From Bruticola sp004554425 (GTDB taxonomy: Bacteria > Vulcanimicrobiota > Xenobia > Xenobiales > Xenobiaceae): a stretch of 64,000 nt of DNA. Within the stretch, counting starts at the first letter, position 1, and every line of letters starts with the position of its first letter. The position numbers were made by a program, and so were the translations under genes. The notes beneath the pieces are model-generated. The model saw only the letters and a list, made by a program, of their open reading frames with translations, was not told where the DNA came from and made no database searches. Shown here piece after piece: positions 8,656 through 17,895 of this stretch. The DNA lies in assembly GCA_958366945.1 (NCBI GenBank), contig CATXCY010000002.1:82338-146337 (forward strand), read 5' to 3'.

Positions 8656-9087
8656 TTAGTGGTGGCAGCATTCCGTTTTGGGGTAAGTCGCTTTCTTCTT
8701 GCTTCCTCGGTTACACTCGGCGCAAGTTCCATATAAAAAGACTACATGCTCATCAACGATAAAATCGCTGGGAATATTATGTATATCTGCCCCTATGCAG
8801 CAGTCTATTTCGTAAACTTTACCACAATTTTTGCAATGAAAATGGTGATGGTGATGCTTGCCAGCAATTTCATAACAAGCGCTTTTGCCCGGAATTTCTA
8901 CGGCTTTAAAAATGCCGTCTTCAGTGAAAAATTTTACACTGCGATAAACAGTGGCTATGCCTAAGTTCGGTAACAAACGTTGTGAAGCGGTCAAGATCTC
9001 TTGAGGAGATAGAGGACGATCGGCCTCTTTTACCACTTGGCGGATGATGTTTCTTTGTTGTGTTCCGCGTCTGACGACTTTACTCAC
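8656..9087 (-). CDS. Fur-family metal-responsive regulator
   Basis: This 143-residue protein has an N-terminal winged helix (GIATVYRSVKFF is the recognition helix) and a metal-binding dimerisation domain with HHHHHFHCKNCGK, a later CAEC, and a closing CCHH. CxxC pairs of this type bind structural zinc, and the histidine-rich loop fits Fur, Zur or PerR sensing; the metal cannot be told from sequence. The start is GTG after AGAGG. The cysteine/histidine-rich tail (KTECCHH) is unusual. It is the first gene of a two-gene unit with the permease. No clear Fur box was recognised upstream. Confidence 0.88.
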   Translation of the reverse strand: MSKVVRRGTQQRNIIRQVVKEADRPLSPQEILTASQRLLPNLGIATVYRSVKFFTEDGIFKAVEIPGKSACYEIAGKHHHHHFHCKNCGKVYEIDCCIGADIHNIPSDFIVDEHVVFLYGTCAECNRGSKKKATYPKTECCHH

Positions 9088-9160
9088 ACTAAACCTCTTT
9101 TGCTGGCAGTTGCTTATGTGAATTATTAGGCAATTGCTCTCTAAATGTAACCCACAAACA

Positions 9161-9203
9161 AGAGCGGGGGCTGTTTCATTTATTGAAAGCTAGCTCCCGC
9201 TTT
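9161..9203 (-). terminator. Probable terminator of the secreted multidomain protein gene
   Basis: An inverted repeat pairs AGCGGGGGCT (9163-9172) with AGCTCCCGCT (9192-9201). On the minus strand it lies just past the stop of the gene at 9259-11328 and is followed by a modest T-rich run. The short T run makes it a weaker call. Confidence 0.5.
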
Positions 9204-9258
9204 GTCTATTTGCTTTTATTATATATATTCAAGCATAACTCTGGTTGTTCCTTATCTA

Positions 9259-11328
9259 CTAAGGATGAGAGAAAATAAAAGTCTGATCATCGGAAGTAAA
9301 CTTTTTACTCCATTTTCCGGTGATTTCGCGAGCTCTCTTTCCTCTGCTTTTCCAGGTGATAGTTATGTTGTAGGTCTCGTCAAGATTGGCTTCGTCACAG
9401 CGCAGTTCTGTGTAATTGTCGCCGTTGTCGTCCCACCAAGTATTTTGCCAGTGCTTACTGAGGTTGCCATCTTGAGTAACTTCAATTTTAGAAATGTACA
9501 GGCGGCGATCTCTAGGGCCAACACGCAAACTTTCGGCTTTAACGGTAAAATTGCCAGTTTTGACAGCTTCTTCACCATCGACAGTTTGATCTTTGGGAAG
9601 TTTTTTCAGTTCTACTTTTACTCTTTTAGTTTGTCCGTCATTGATCGCAATTTTGCCACGACCGACCTTATAGCCAGACTTAGAGACAGAAATGCGTACT
9701 AAACGATCAGGAGGAACGTTTCTAATGATAAAAGCTCCACTCTGGTCGGTTAAACCACGCTGACCACTGCTTAAAGCCACTCTAGCTCCTTTGATCGGTC
9801 GCCCTTGATAAGAGACTACTTCGCCTACTAAGGTGGCATTGCCGCTTATACTGGAAGCGCCGGGCAGTAAATAAGAAGCGTCATCATCTGAGGCTGCTTC
9901 TCGCAACTTGCTCTGAATTTGACTTTGCTTTTCGTAGTAGTTTGCATTATTTTTTTGTTGTTCGGCTTCCAGGGCTGCATCATCTGGAGAAACGGCCTTT
10001 ACTGCCTTAGCTTGTGGAGCAGATTCGCTCTTGGAGCTTGTATTAGCTTTGCTAAGGTCTATGTTATTTAAGTCGTATTCTACGTTGGCGATCTCTTTAT
10101 CGATAGAGCTTAATTTATTGACAGAAGCCGAACTGGCAGATTTGGAAACGGAGCTTTTGGCTGCTGTCTGTTGCGCAGCGGCTTTAGGAGCGGTAGTTGC
10201 AGACTTAGTAGCAGACTGAGTAGCGGGCTTAACGCCGACGTATGCTTTGGAGGTTGATGGCTTAGCGGATACAGCTTTGCCTGTTGTGCCTGTTTTGACA
10301 GTCGAGGTGGCCGCTTTGGCCAAGTTGGTTTTGTGGGAGGAAATGGCTACTAAATTGGCTGTACTCGGACGGCCGTTGACGCTGACTCGCAAGGAGCCGG
10401 AAGGTATGCCTTGAGCCATTTTAAATTTTATATAGTTGGGCTGCCAATCTAAAATACTGCTATTAGGCAAAGCCATACCGGCAATAGAAACGGTGCCAGT
10501 TTCTCGGCTGCCTAAGCGGCTGCCTTTTACGAAGACAGTATCGCCCACAGCTGGACTGGCTGGGGATACTTGAGCTACTTCAGGAAAAGCTTGTACTGGT
10601 AAATCGATATTCCAATTTAAGCGTAAAGGCTCGCGACAATATAAAGCAAAAATTTGGCCTGGAGCCACTAGACTATTTAAGCTTTTGCCCGCTTTTGTCC
10701 AGCGGCCGTTGACGAAGGTATTGCTATCTGGAGAAATCCAAGTTCGCTGTGGCCAACTGGCTCTCTCTTTAAGATCGGCAGGTACAATAGTTTGGCCACT
10801 CATATTAGTAAGAGTGACTGCAGGGGTGTCAATCGCTTTCATACTTGGCAAGCCAACCAAGTTCCAACCTGGTTGCAAACTGGTAGCAATAGGTTGCTGA
10901 GATAGTTGCTTTTTGCTTGTAAAGTAAATCTTACAAGGCGAATCAGAATACGTTATGTAAGCTAAGCCTGGCTCTAAGCTTTGAGGATTATTTACGGGAT
11001 CGATAGGTATGTAAGAATTGCGGCTCATTTTATAGAGCATACGCTTTAGGCCCCAGACCGATTCAACTTGGCTGACGGGGAAAGAAACTATTTGCCAACC
11101 GGCTACAGCACTTATGGAGCTGGCTTTGCCAATAACAGGAGGAACGGTTTGGGCTGAATAGGTGATAACTGGAGGGGGAGCTGCAGGCAAAGGAGGAGGA
11201 GCCTCTTGGCCTACAGTTTGGGCCGACACTTTAGAGCTGAATAGGCAGCTTAAGAACAATACCGCTAAAAGTATTCCTAGGCAACGGCTTTGCGGTTGAG
11301 GCCGATTGCTTGGCATCTTTCTTTTCAC
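9259..11328 (-). CDS. Secreted multidomain protein: two Trp-Gly modules, IPT/TIG and carboxypeptidase-regulatory domain
   Basis: This protein has 689 residues. A Sec signal peptide (hydrophobic about 15-32, cut near VSA-QT) is followed by a Pro-rich linker. Two related modules begin GWQIVSFPV (about 77) and GWNLVGLPS (about 155), and an IPT/TIG-like Ig domain spans about 250-325. A Ser/Ala/Lys-rich disordered linker runs to about 490, and a carboxypeptidase-regulatory-like domain follows (RPIKGARVALSSG, then GAFIIRNVPP). The C-terminal part (about 590-689) is another beta-rich unit. This is an envelope or surface protein that probably binds carbohydrate or protein; no enzyme motif is visible. 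The start is a GTG, with an ATG four codons later. Confidence 0.75.
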   Translation of the reverse strand: MKRKMPSNRPQPQSRCLGILLAVLFLSCLFSSKVSAQTVGQEAPPPLPAAPPPVITYSAQTVPPVIGKASSISAVAGWQIVSFPVSQVESVWGLKRMLYKMSRNSYIPIDPVNNPQSLEPGLAYITYSDSPCKIYFTSKKQLSQQPIATSLQPGWNLVGLPSMKAIDTPAVTLTNMSGQTIVPADLKERASWPQRTWISPDSNTFVNGRWTKAGKSLNSLVAPGQIFALYCREPLRLNWNIDLPVQAFPEVAQVSPASPAVGDTVFVKGSRLGSRETGTVSIAGMALPNSSILDWQPNYIKFKMAQGIPSGSLRVSVNGRPSTANLVAISSHKTNLAKAATSTVKTGTTGKAVSAKPSTSKAYVGVKPATQSATKSATTAPKAAAQQTAAKSSVSKSASSASVNKLSSIDKEIANVEYDLNNIDLSKANTSSKSESAPQAKAVKAVSPDDAALEAEQQKNNANYYEKQSQIQSKLREAASDDDASYLLPGASSISGNATLVGEVVSYQGRPIKGARVALSSGQRGLTDQSGAFIIRNVPPDRLVRISVSKSGYKVGRGKIAINDGQTKRVKVELKKLPKDQTVDGEEAVKTGNFTVKAESLRVGPRDRRLYISKIEVTQDGNLSKHWQNTWWDDNGDNYTELRCDEANLDETYNITITWKSRGKRAREITGKWSKKFTSDDQTFIFSHP

Positions 11329-11497
11329 AGAATTATTTTATCTCCCAATTGTTTGAAGAGGCTCGGAGCTTGCATACTTCATAGAAACAGCGTCGCTTGA
11401 GGTCGACTGATTCTGTTTTCGAACCGCTTATTTACCATAAAGTTTAGCAACAATCTTCTGTTTCTGAAAGTGTGTAAACTGTTTTTGGCTGGGTATT

Positions 11498-12685
11498 TTA
11501 TAAAGGCAAATTTTCTAAATAGATCTTTTGACTAATTTGTGGATCTTTTTCTAAAACATGGCTCGAATTTAGTAAGGCTTGAGTAAGATCGCTAAGTTTA
11601 AGTGTGTCTGTTTTAGGTAAAAAACAGAGCGAATTGGCAAAATGACGTCCTAAAGTATGGCAAGCTAAAGCTAAAGCTTGGTATTGCTCCGGACTAACTG
11701 GTAAAGAGCTAGAAACTAACTCTTGCTCAATTTCAGGCGGAATAGGTTGAGCTTGGCGCAATTCACTGTTGCTTTCTTGCTGATAAAATTCTTCCCAAGC
11801 GAGCAAACAACAATAAAAAGCTTGAGTGAATTTTTGGCTATATTGGTGAGGAGTTTGGGAAACTTCCTTGCTAGAACCAGCACTTTGGCTTAAGTCTCTG
11901 ATTGGATAATTGTTGGAGCTGGGGCCCAAATTTTCTCCTATAGCTGTTAGTTTATTGGAAGAAAGGCCTAAAGCTCTTTGGCGCAAGATGTCCCATACCA
12001 CTTGCGGCTCGTGCCACGCGGCCAATAATGAGCAACAATCGGCGAAAGCTTCATGGACGGCGGCGGTTTCAAAGTCTTGATAGTTGTAATGATGTCGACT
12101 GTCTAAAATGGCATGACCAGTTTCGTGGCTGATTGCATCGGGATGTATATATTCGGCGTTGTGGCTCAGCCCGATACACTTAAATGGAGCTTGTTGGTAA
12201 AAAGGCAAGTTGCTTTGTACTTGAGGATGGCCTATGACAATTGGTAAAGGCCCGTTGCTTAAAGCGAAGTCCCGTCCCAAATCGGCTGAAAAGGAGTTTA
12301 GCGTCTTTTGCGCCGTTTGTATGGCTTGCAAATGCTGCCCCGAGCATTTGAGCGAATTTGCTTCAATTTGAGGCAAAATTTCCTCTAAATTGCGCTCGGG
12401 GCCATAGTGCCACACCTCAAAATCTTGGCTGCGTGCTACTACAGGCACACGCCAATGCTCGTAAAATGAACGCCATTCCGGCCCTTGCTGCGGCGGCAAT
12501 TGATCGGCTTGGGAGGTAACGGCAGATATTTCACTTTTGTCTTGAGGCTGTGCGCTTAAAACTTCCAAACTTTCAGCCAATTCAGTAGGGACAGCTCGGT
12601 TGGGAGCTGCGTGAGTGCGGCAATTTAAGCTGAAGCCATTTAAAGGACGATAAGTTAGGCTATCAATTGCCGCATATTGGTACAT
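11498..12685 (-). CDS. HExxH metalloprotease-like protein (gluzincin/M4-like), no signal peptide
   Basis: In this 395-residue protein a zinc-protease core HETGH (H187, E188, H191) is followed by VHEAFAD, with E212 as the likely third zinc ligand and D216 behind it. That HExxH plus ExxxD spacing is the thermolysin-like (M4) arrangement. The usual N-terminal propeptide and secretion signal are absent, so the protein may stay in the cytosol or leave by another route. Residues 30-75 are low-complexity. The ATG at 12685 follows AAAGGAAAGGG. The flanking gene encodes a secreted multidomain protein, but nothing proves the two work together. The substrate is unknown. Confidence 0.7.
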   Translation of the reverse strand: MYQYAAIDSLTYRPLNGFSLNCRTHAAPNRAVPTELAESLEVLSAQPQDKSEISAVTSQADQLPPQQGPEWRSFYEHWRVPVVARSQDFEVWHYGPERNLEEILPQIEANSLKCSGQHLQAIQTAQKTLNSFSADLGRDFALSNGPLPIVIGHPQVQSNLPFYQQAPFKCIGLSHNAEYIHPDAISHETGHAILDSRHHYNYQDFETAAVHEAFADCCSLLAAWHEPQVVWDILRQRALGLSSNKLTAIGENLGPSSNNYPIRDLSQSAGSSKEVSQTPHQYSQKFTQAFYCCLLAWEEFYQQESNSELRQAQPIPPEIEQELVSSSLPVSPEQYQALALACHTLGRHFANSLCFLPKTDTLKLSDLTQALLNSSHVLEKDPQISQKIYLENLPL

Positions 12686-13026
12686 GTCAGTCGGCCCTTT
12701 CCTTTACTCGTACTTAGGCCGACAGCTTTGGTTCGGGGAGATGTCAGCCTTTGTACTCAGAGTATGGCAGACAAAAGTGAAAAAAATTATATCGTACTAT
12801 TAAGTACTGATTGCCGCCGTTTGACAAAAATGTAAATATGTCAGTTTGTGTTGGGCGTTCATTTTTCGCTGCCCGCAAGGCGGCTTAGGGCGGCTGAGAA
12901 ATTTTGTGCTTTAGCTATAAGCCGGATAAGAAAAATCCCGGCGCACTAAAATAAAAAAGCCGCTCCGACTTCCAATCTGGTCGGAGCGGCTCGTTAACGG
13001 ATAACATTTGTGGCTTGACGAGAAAC
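12686..13026. other. Intergenic stretch of 341 bp
   Basis: It holds the terminator of the SRPBCC gene at its right end (12951-12989) and the ribosome site and promoter region of the upstream neighbour of the metalloprotease gene is absent, since both flanking genes run leftwards. The part at 12690-12720 carries the metalloprotease ribosome site. A small CCGG-type inverted repeat lies near 12921-12942. No open frame or RNA gene was recognised. Confidence 0.5.
12951..12989 (-). terminator. Rho-independent terminator of the SRPBCC gene
   Basis: GCCGCTCCGAC (12959-12969) pairs with GTCGGAGCGGC (12979-12989). On the minus strand the stem is followed by a run of T residues (12953-12958), just past the stop codon at 13027. 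Confidence 0.9.
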
Positions 13027-14139
13027 TTAATCGTCTTGATCGTCCAGCTCTTCGCCGGGATTAGGCACAGGATCCGGCTCTTCGTCCTCTGGCTCAAGCG
13101 GAGGCGGAGGCAGCTCACTTTCTTCAAAAGAATCGGCGCTCTGGATGAGCTCTTCTTTTATTTTGGCTGCTTGCTCTTCGGCTTCGCGAGTCATGCGCAA
13201 GAGCTCATCTTCGCTATTGCCAGCTTGTAAAATTTCTTGAGCTGCTGCCAGGGCTGCCGCTTGAGCTTCGGCTTGCATTTTGGCTTGGCGCTCAGCTTCT
13301 TTGGCCGCCTTGCGGGCAGCGATAGTTTGGCGTGCTTCTTCTTCAGCTTTTAAGATGATGTGAAGCACGCTGACAGCTTGCTCCATAAAGCGGTTGATCT
13401 CGGCCAATTTTTCGTCGCTAATGGTATCGCCGTAAGTAGAACCGCGTACCAAAATAGCCGTGCGCTCGGCGCTGCCTGTAAAAGACTTAAATTCTATAAA
13501 ACCGGTAATTTCTCGCCAGGTGACCAAAAGCTCATGGCTAGTTACGGCCATGACTTTCCCTGTAAGATTCATGCCGTTTTTAAGCTTTAAGCTTACTGGG
13601 GTGCCAGGATCGCCGATAGAACCAGACTTGGCTAGCCACTTAGTCAAACCGTCTTCGTCCTTGTAATAGTGCATAAGGCGACTATTTTCGTAGGGAGCGG
13701 TAATAATGGCAAAAAAAGTACGGCGGTTTTTATTCCAAAAGTTCTCTACATAGGTCTTAAATAAGGCCAAAGACATTTCCCAGCCAGATTTTGCGTCGCC
13801 TGCTCCGGCTTGACCTTCAGCACCTGGGCCCGTTTCGACTATTTCCACACGACAGCCATTCCCATAAGAGCGTATGGAAATATTGAGCGTTTGTGTACCT
13901 AAGCCGGGAATAAGCGACTTCATAACTACTTTTTTGGGCGGAATAATGGTCGGCAAATAATAGTCTATGCTGAAGCCAAACTTCTCCCAAGTCATAGTTA
14001 AGGTACCGCCATAACCAGGCCAACCCACAACCTTATCACAGAACCAGCGAGACAAATGCTCCGGTTCTGTCCAGGCTTCAAAGGCACGCTCTGGGGCAAC
14101 TTTAGTAATTGTATATCGTCTTATTTCCGGGACGCTCAT
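13027..14139 (-). CDS. Tandem SRPBCC/AHSA1-like protein with coiled coil and acidic tail
   Basis: This 370-residue protein starts with an SRPBCC (START-like) ligand-binding domain: YTITKVAPERAFEAWTEPE, then LSRWFCDK, matching the AHSA1 pattern. A second, more diverged domain spans about 135-265. A helical Ala/Glu/Lys segment (about 270-335, KAAKEAERQAKMQAEA) predicts a coiled coil, and the protein ends in a Pro/Glu/Asp-rich acidic tail. AHSA1-like proteins bind hydrophobic ligands or help chaperones; the ligand here is unknown. No signal peptide, so cytosolic. It is monocistronic, ending at a strong terminator. Confidence 0.78.
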   Translation of the reverse strand: MSVPEIRRYTITKVAPERAFEAWTEPEHLSRWFCDKVVGWPGYGGTLTMTWEKFGFSIDYYLPTIIPPKKVVMKSLIPGLGTQTLNISIRSYGNGCRVEIVETGPGAEGQAGAGDAKSGWEMSLALFKTYVENFWNKNRRTFFAIITAPYENSRLMHYYKDEDGLTKWLAKSGSIGDPGTPVSLKLKNGMNLTGKVMAVTSHELLVTWREITGFIEFKSFTGSAERTAILVRGSTYGDTISDEKLAEINRFMEQAVSVLHIILKAEEEARQTIAARKAAKEAERQAKMQAEAQAAALAAAQEILQAGNSEDELLRMTREAEEQAAKIKEELIQSADSFEESELPPPPLEPEDEEPDPVPNPGEELDDQDD

Positions 14140-14367
14140 AAGCTCTAAGAAGTTCGCTCGATTTTTGTGAATTCCTAGTCCTTTAGGAGTCGCCGTTCTC
14201 TTGTGTTTCCCTGCTTAGTTGACAACAGATCGAATATTGTAAGCCCTTATCGATGTTAAAAAATGTGCGGGCAGTTGTTCTTGAGGGCGGAATAAGTAGG
14301 CTCTTCTTGAATAAGTCGGCGGCGCGTATAGTTCTATTAAGTTTCGCATTATAGAGAGGTCTACTCC

Positions 14368-16281
14368 ATGTATACTTTTATTTCCGCTCCAATTTTCCAT
14401 GCTGCAATTCCACCATATTGCTGTAGGCTTAATGGCAGTAATCGTTTACTTCTTCGTTTACGTTTAAGTCAAGAATTGGCTGTTGAAAATGTTTATGTGC
14501 GTACGGCTCCAGAAGGGGAAGAGCGTTTTATAGAAGCTGCTCGCAAGCCACAAAGTGAAGCGCCGGAATTGGCCAAACGCTACGACAATAGGTGGGAATG
14601 GTGGGAAGCTTATGTAGAAGTGGACGTGCCCTTATTGCACTATCGTTTTTGCTGTGTAACGGCTAAGGGCAATCTTTATTTTAATGCCAAAGGTTTATGT
14701 TCTTTTACTCCTTTAGACAGAGACGACTTTAAGGTCTCTTTGGTAAATGAACCTCCTGAATGGGTGCAAGACTCAATCTTCTATCAAATTTTCCCGGAGC
14801 GCTTCTGTTGTGGCGATAGTTCTACCAATGTGAAAGATGGAGAATACACTTTAGCTGGTAAAACTGCCAAAGCCTTTGCTTGGAGCGATCCCGTAGATCA
14901 ATCTTCTGGCAATTGCTCTTTTTATGGCGGAGATTTGCCTGGCATTACTTCCAAATTGGATTACTTGTGTGAATTAGGCGTAAACGCTCTGTATTTAACG
15001 CCCATTTTTACTTCTCCGAGCAACCATAAGTATGATGTGGCTGATTACTATAATGTAGATCCGCACTTTGGCGGCAATAAAGCTTTAGCTCAATTGCGTC
15101 AAGCGACTAAAGACAGACATATGCGTTTGGTGCTCGATTTAGTACCCAACCATTGCGGCGATCATAATGAATGGTTTAAAAAAGCCAGGCAGGATAAAAA
15201 CGCTCCGGAGTATTCTTTCTTTACTTTCTATAACGACAACCCTGATCAATACGAAATGTGGCTGGGAGTAAGCACTTTGCCACGCTTAAATTATCGCTCT
15301 CAAGAATTGCGCCGACGCATGTATGCCGATAGAGATTCTATTATGCGTCGTTGGTTACGTGAGCCTTATTCTATAGACGGTTGGCGTTTAGATGTTGCTA
15401 ATATGCTGGCCAGACAAAAAATGGATCAATTAGGTCACGAAATAGGCCGAGAAATGAGACAAGCAGTCAAAGAAGAAGCTCCGCAAACTTGGCTTTTGGG
15501 CGAACAATTTTTCGATCCGAGTGATTATCAACAAGGCGATGAGTTTGATGCTTCCATGAATTATCGAGCTTTTTGTATGCCTATGAACCAGTGGATGGCC
15601 GGTTTTGATTTTGAAGCTTTTAAAGGTAAAGGTTGGGGCGATAAAGCACCTCTGGCTGATATAGATCTTGTGGAACAAATGCAAAGCTTCCGAGCTGCTA
15701 TTCCTGAGAAAAACGCTCTCAATATGCTTAATTTATTGGGCAGCCACGACTTGCCACGCGTTAGAACTTTCAATCAAGGTAAATCTACGAAAGCATCTGC
15801 TCTTTACATTTTTATGTTTGCTTATCAGGGAGTGCCTTGCATTTATTATGGCGATGAAATAGGTATGGAAGGTGGCAAAGATCCCGATAACCGTCGTCCC
15901 ATGATTTGGGATCGAACCCAATGGCATAGCCGTATGCTGGCAATCATGGAAAAATTGTGCGCTGCACGCAAACAAGTAGAAAGCTTGCGCCGCGGTGGTT
16001 TGCAATGGCTTTACGCTGAAGGTGGTAGTTTGGCTTTTATGCGTGAAGGCCAAGGCCCCAGAGCTATTTGTGCTATTACCAGAGAAAATCGGCCTATTGA
16101 AAGTAGTGAGTCTGGCGTTTCTACACATACCGCTATTTCCGTTAAAGCAGCCGCTTTACCTGAAGGCACACGCTTTAGGGGAGTAATTTACAATTCAACT
16201 GCTGTGGTTAAAGATGGTATGCTGTCTGTTATTCCTAAGCAAATAGGCGGTGCGGAAATTTGGGTTGAAGAAATTGATTAG
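14368..16281 (+). CDS. GH13 maltodextrin hydrolase (neopullulanase/cyclomaltodextrinase/MalZ-like)
   Basis: This 637-residue enzyme should hydrolyse alpha-1,4 bonds of maltodextrins or cyclodextrins. An N-terminal beta domain of about 125 residues (CBM34-like, as in neopullulanases) precedes the TIM barrel. The retaining GH13 residues are visible: nucleophile D342 in DGWRLDVAN, acid/base E379 in LLGEQFFD, and transition-state D461 in LLGSHDLPR; LVLDLVPNHCG is region I. There is no signal peptide, so it acts on imported oligosaccharides in the cytosol. The ATG follows GAGAGG. It precedes ygeW by about 200 bp in the same direction, but with its own leader, so they need not be one operon. Confidence 0.92.
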   Translation: MYTFISAPIFHAAIPPYCCRLNGSNRLLLRLRLSQELAVENVYVRTAPEGEERFIEAARKPQSEAPELAKRYDNRWEWWEAYVEVDVPLLHYRFCCVTAKGNLYFNAKGLCSFTPLDRDDFKVSLVNEPPEWVQDSIFYQIFPERFCCGDSSTNVKDGEYTLAGKTAKAFAWSDPVDQSSGNCSFYGGDLPGITSKLDYLCELGVNALYLTPIFTSPSNHKYDVADYYNVDPHFGGNKALAQLRQATKDRHMRLVLDLVPNHCGDHNEWFKKARQDKNAPEYSFFTFYNDNPDQYEMWLGVSTLPRLNYRSQELRRRMYADRDSIMRRWLREPYSIDGWRLDVANMLARQKMDQLGHEIGREMRQAVKEEAPQTWLLGEQFFDPSDYQQGDEFDASMNYRAFCMPMNQWMAGFDFEAFKGKGWGDKAPLADIDLVEQMQSFRAAIPEKNALNMLNLLGSHDLPRVRTFNQGKSTKASALYIFMFAYQGVPCIYYGDEIGMEGGKDPDNRRPMIWDRTQWHSRMLAIMEKLCAARKQVESLRRGGLQWLYAEGGSLAFMREGQGPRAICAITRENRPIESSESGVSTHTAISVKAAALPEGTRFRGVIYNSTAVVKDGMLSVIPKQIGGAEIWVEEID

Positions 16282-16393
16282 AAATTAAGCAAAAAAGCTC
16301 TAAAATTGGTACTTTTTAGGCCAAAGAGCTTATCACAAGTTTCGCTATGAACTTAAAAATATAGCGGAATATTTTTGCTTTGGCAGCAAAATG

Positions 16394-16414
16394 CACAATA
16401 TTCCCTTTATTGTG
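16394..16414. promoter_or_regulatory. Inverted repeat upstream of ygeW, possible operator
   Basis: CACAAT (16394-16399) and ATTGTG (16409-16414) form a dyad with a 9-bp centre, about 70 bp before the ygeW start. The position fits an operator or a leader hairpin; six-base arms also occur by chance. Confidence 0.25.
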
Positions 16415-16485
16415 TGCAGGATAAAAAAGGACATTGTCTAAAACGATGCCAGTTTTTTAACCATTTTTTTTGGAGTGTATATACT

Positions 16486-17694
16486 GTGGCCGACATCAAC
16501 CTCGACAGAGTAAAAAAAATTATCAACGAATTAGAAGCTAACCCTACTGATCTTTACAACAACAGCTTCTTTATTACTTGGCGCTACCCCAAAGAGACCA
16601 TCAACGCCGTTCTTTTAGTGGCTGAAGCTTTGCAGCGTTTAAATCGCGCCGGCAAGTCCGTAAAAGTTTTCGATACCGGGTTAGGTTTGTCCATCTTCCG
16701 CGATAAGTCCACCCGTACCCGTTATTCCTTCAAGTCCGCTTGCAACATGCTCGGCTTGGGCACCGAAGAACTCGACGAGAGCACTTCCCAGATCGCTCAC
16801 GGTGAGACCGTTCGCGAAACCGCTACCATGATTTCTTTCTTAACCGAAGTTATCGGTATTCGTGATGACATGTTCATTGGCGAAGGTCACCGCTATCAGA
16901 AAGAAATGTCCGATTCCATTCAGGAAAGCTACGAGCATGGCATTTTGCCTAACCGCACTTCCGTAGTCAACTTACAGTGCGACCTCGACCATCCCACCCA
17001 GGCTTTGGCCGACTTGAGTCACATCATCGAGCGTTTCGGTGGCGTAGAAAACTTGCGTGGTAAGAAAGTGGCCATGACTTGGGCCTACTCTCCCAGCTAC
17101 GGTAAGCCCCTCTCCGTTCCTCAGGGTATCATCGGTTTGATGAGTCGTTTCGGTATGGATGTAAGCTTGGCTTACCCCGAAGGTTACGATCTGTTGGATG
17201 AGCCCGTCGAAGCCGCTCGCAAGTTCTCCCAGGAGACCGGCGGTAGCTTCAACATCACCCACTCCATGGAAGAAGCTTTCGAAAATGCTGACATCGTCTA
17301 TCCTAAGAGCTGGGCTCCCTTCACTGTAATGCAAGAGCGCACCGAGTTGCTTCGTTCCGGCCGCGCTTCCGAGCTCAAGGCCCTCGAAGAGAGAGCTTTG
17401 GCCCACAACGCTACCCACAAAGATTGGGAATGCACTGAAGAGATGATGAAACTTACCCGCAACGGTAAGGCTCTCTATTGCCACTGCTTACCCGCCGACA
17501 TCAGCGGCGTCAGCTGCAAAGAAGGCGAATGCGCCGCTTCCGTATTTGAGCGCTACCGCTTAGATACCTATGCCGAAGCTGCCCACAAGCCTTTCGTAAT
17601 TGCCGCTATGATCTTGCTCACCCGCTTCCAGAACCCCGTCAACACTCTCGTTCAGCTCCTCGAGCGCGACAGAGAGCGTCGCATCGTACGCTAG
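16486..17694 (+). CDS. ygeW: YgeW-type knotted carbamoyltransferase of purine degradation
   Basis: This protein of 402 residues matches the E. coli YgeW pattern along its length: FRDKSTRTRYSF (carbamoyl-phosphate loop), SQIAHGETVRETA, VNLQCDLDHPTQA, MTWAYSPSYGKPLS and HCLPADISGVSCKEGE. YgeW belongs to the knotted aspartate/ornithine carbamoyltransferase superfamily and is linked to anaerobic purine breakdown with SsnA, YgfK, YgeX and YgeY. I chose GTG at 16486, behind GGAG at 16472-16475; the longer frame from 16375 adds 37 unrelated residues. Codons are strikingly C-ending (TTC, CGC, ACC, CCC) compared with flanking genes, which suggests high expression. It ends at a strong terminator and stands alone, about 40 kb from ygfK and ssnA. 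Confidence 0.93.
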   Translation: MADINLDRVKKIINELEANPTDLYNNSFFITWRYPKETINAVLLVAEALQRLNRAGKSVKVFDTGLGLSIFRDKSTRTRYSFKSACNMLGLGTEELDESTSQIAHGETVRETATMISFLTEVIGIRDDMFIGEGHRYQKEMSDSIQESYEHGILPNRTSVVNLQCDLDHPTQALADLSHIIERFGGVENLRGKKVAMTWAYSPSYGKPLSVPQGIIGLMSRFGMDVSLAYPEGYDLLDEPVEAARKFSQETGGSFNITHSMEEAFENADIVYPKSWAPFTVMQERTELLRSGRASELKALEERALAHNATHKDWECTEEMMKLTRNGKALYCHCLPADISGVSCKEGECAASVFERYRLDTYAEAAHKPFVIAAMILLTRFQNPVNTLVQLLERDRERRIVR

Positions 17695-17730
17695 TTCTTT
17701 AAGCTTAGTCGCTTGACAATTTAGGCTAAA

Positions 17731-17780
17731 GCCTCTCGCTGAATAGTTCCTCTTAGGAAAAGAAGCGAGAGGCTTTTTTT
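17731..17780 (+). terminator. Rho-independent terminator of ygeW
   Basis: GCCTCTCGCT (17731-17740) pairs with AGCGAGAGGC (17764-17773), followed by seven T residues. Confidence 0.92.
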
Positions 17781-17823
17781 AGATAAGTGAGTTCGCGCTT
17801 ATATGTGGCGCAACTAAAAAATA

Positions 17824-17863
17824 AAGCAGCTTGCTTTTAATGGTTGAAAGCAAACTGCTTTTT
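17824..17863. terminator. Second hairpin between ygeW and htrA, terminator for htrA
   Basis: AAGCAGCTTGCTTTT (from 17824) pairs with GAAAGCAAACTGCTT (to 17861). A and T runs on both sides let it work in either direction; on the minus strand it closes the htrA unit. Confidence 0.8.
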
Positions 17864-17895
17864 TCTATACTGACTAGAAACTAAAAAATAATCTC

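Noticed and set aside
9087..9160. Fur box upstream of the regulator
   Set aside because: The AT-rich leader lacks a recognisable 19-bp palindrome.
11340..11460. tRNA-like element
   Set aside because: A GGTTCGAA-like sequence is present but no cloverleaf arms can be formed.
16375..17694. Ornithine carbamoyltransferase (argF)
   Set aside because: The motifs HCLPADISGVSCKEGE and TWAYSPSYGKP match YgeW, not ArgF. The long N-terminal extension from 16375 has no family support.
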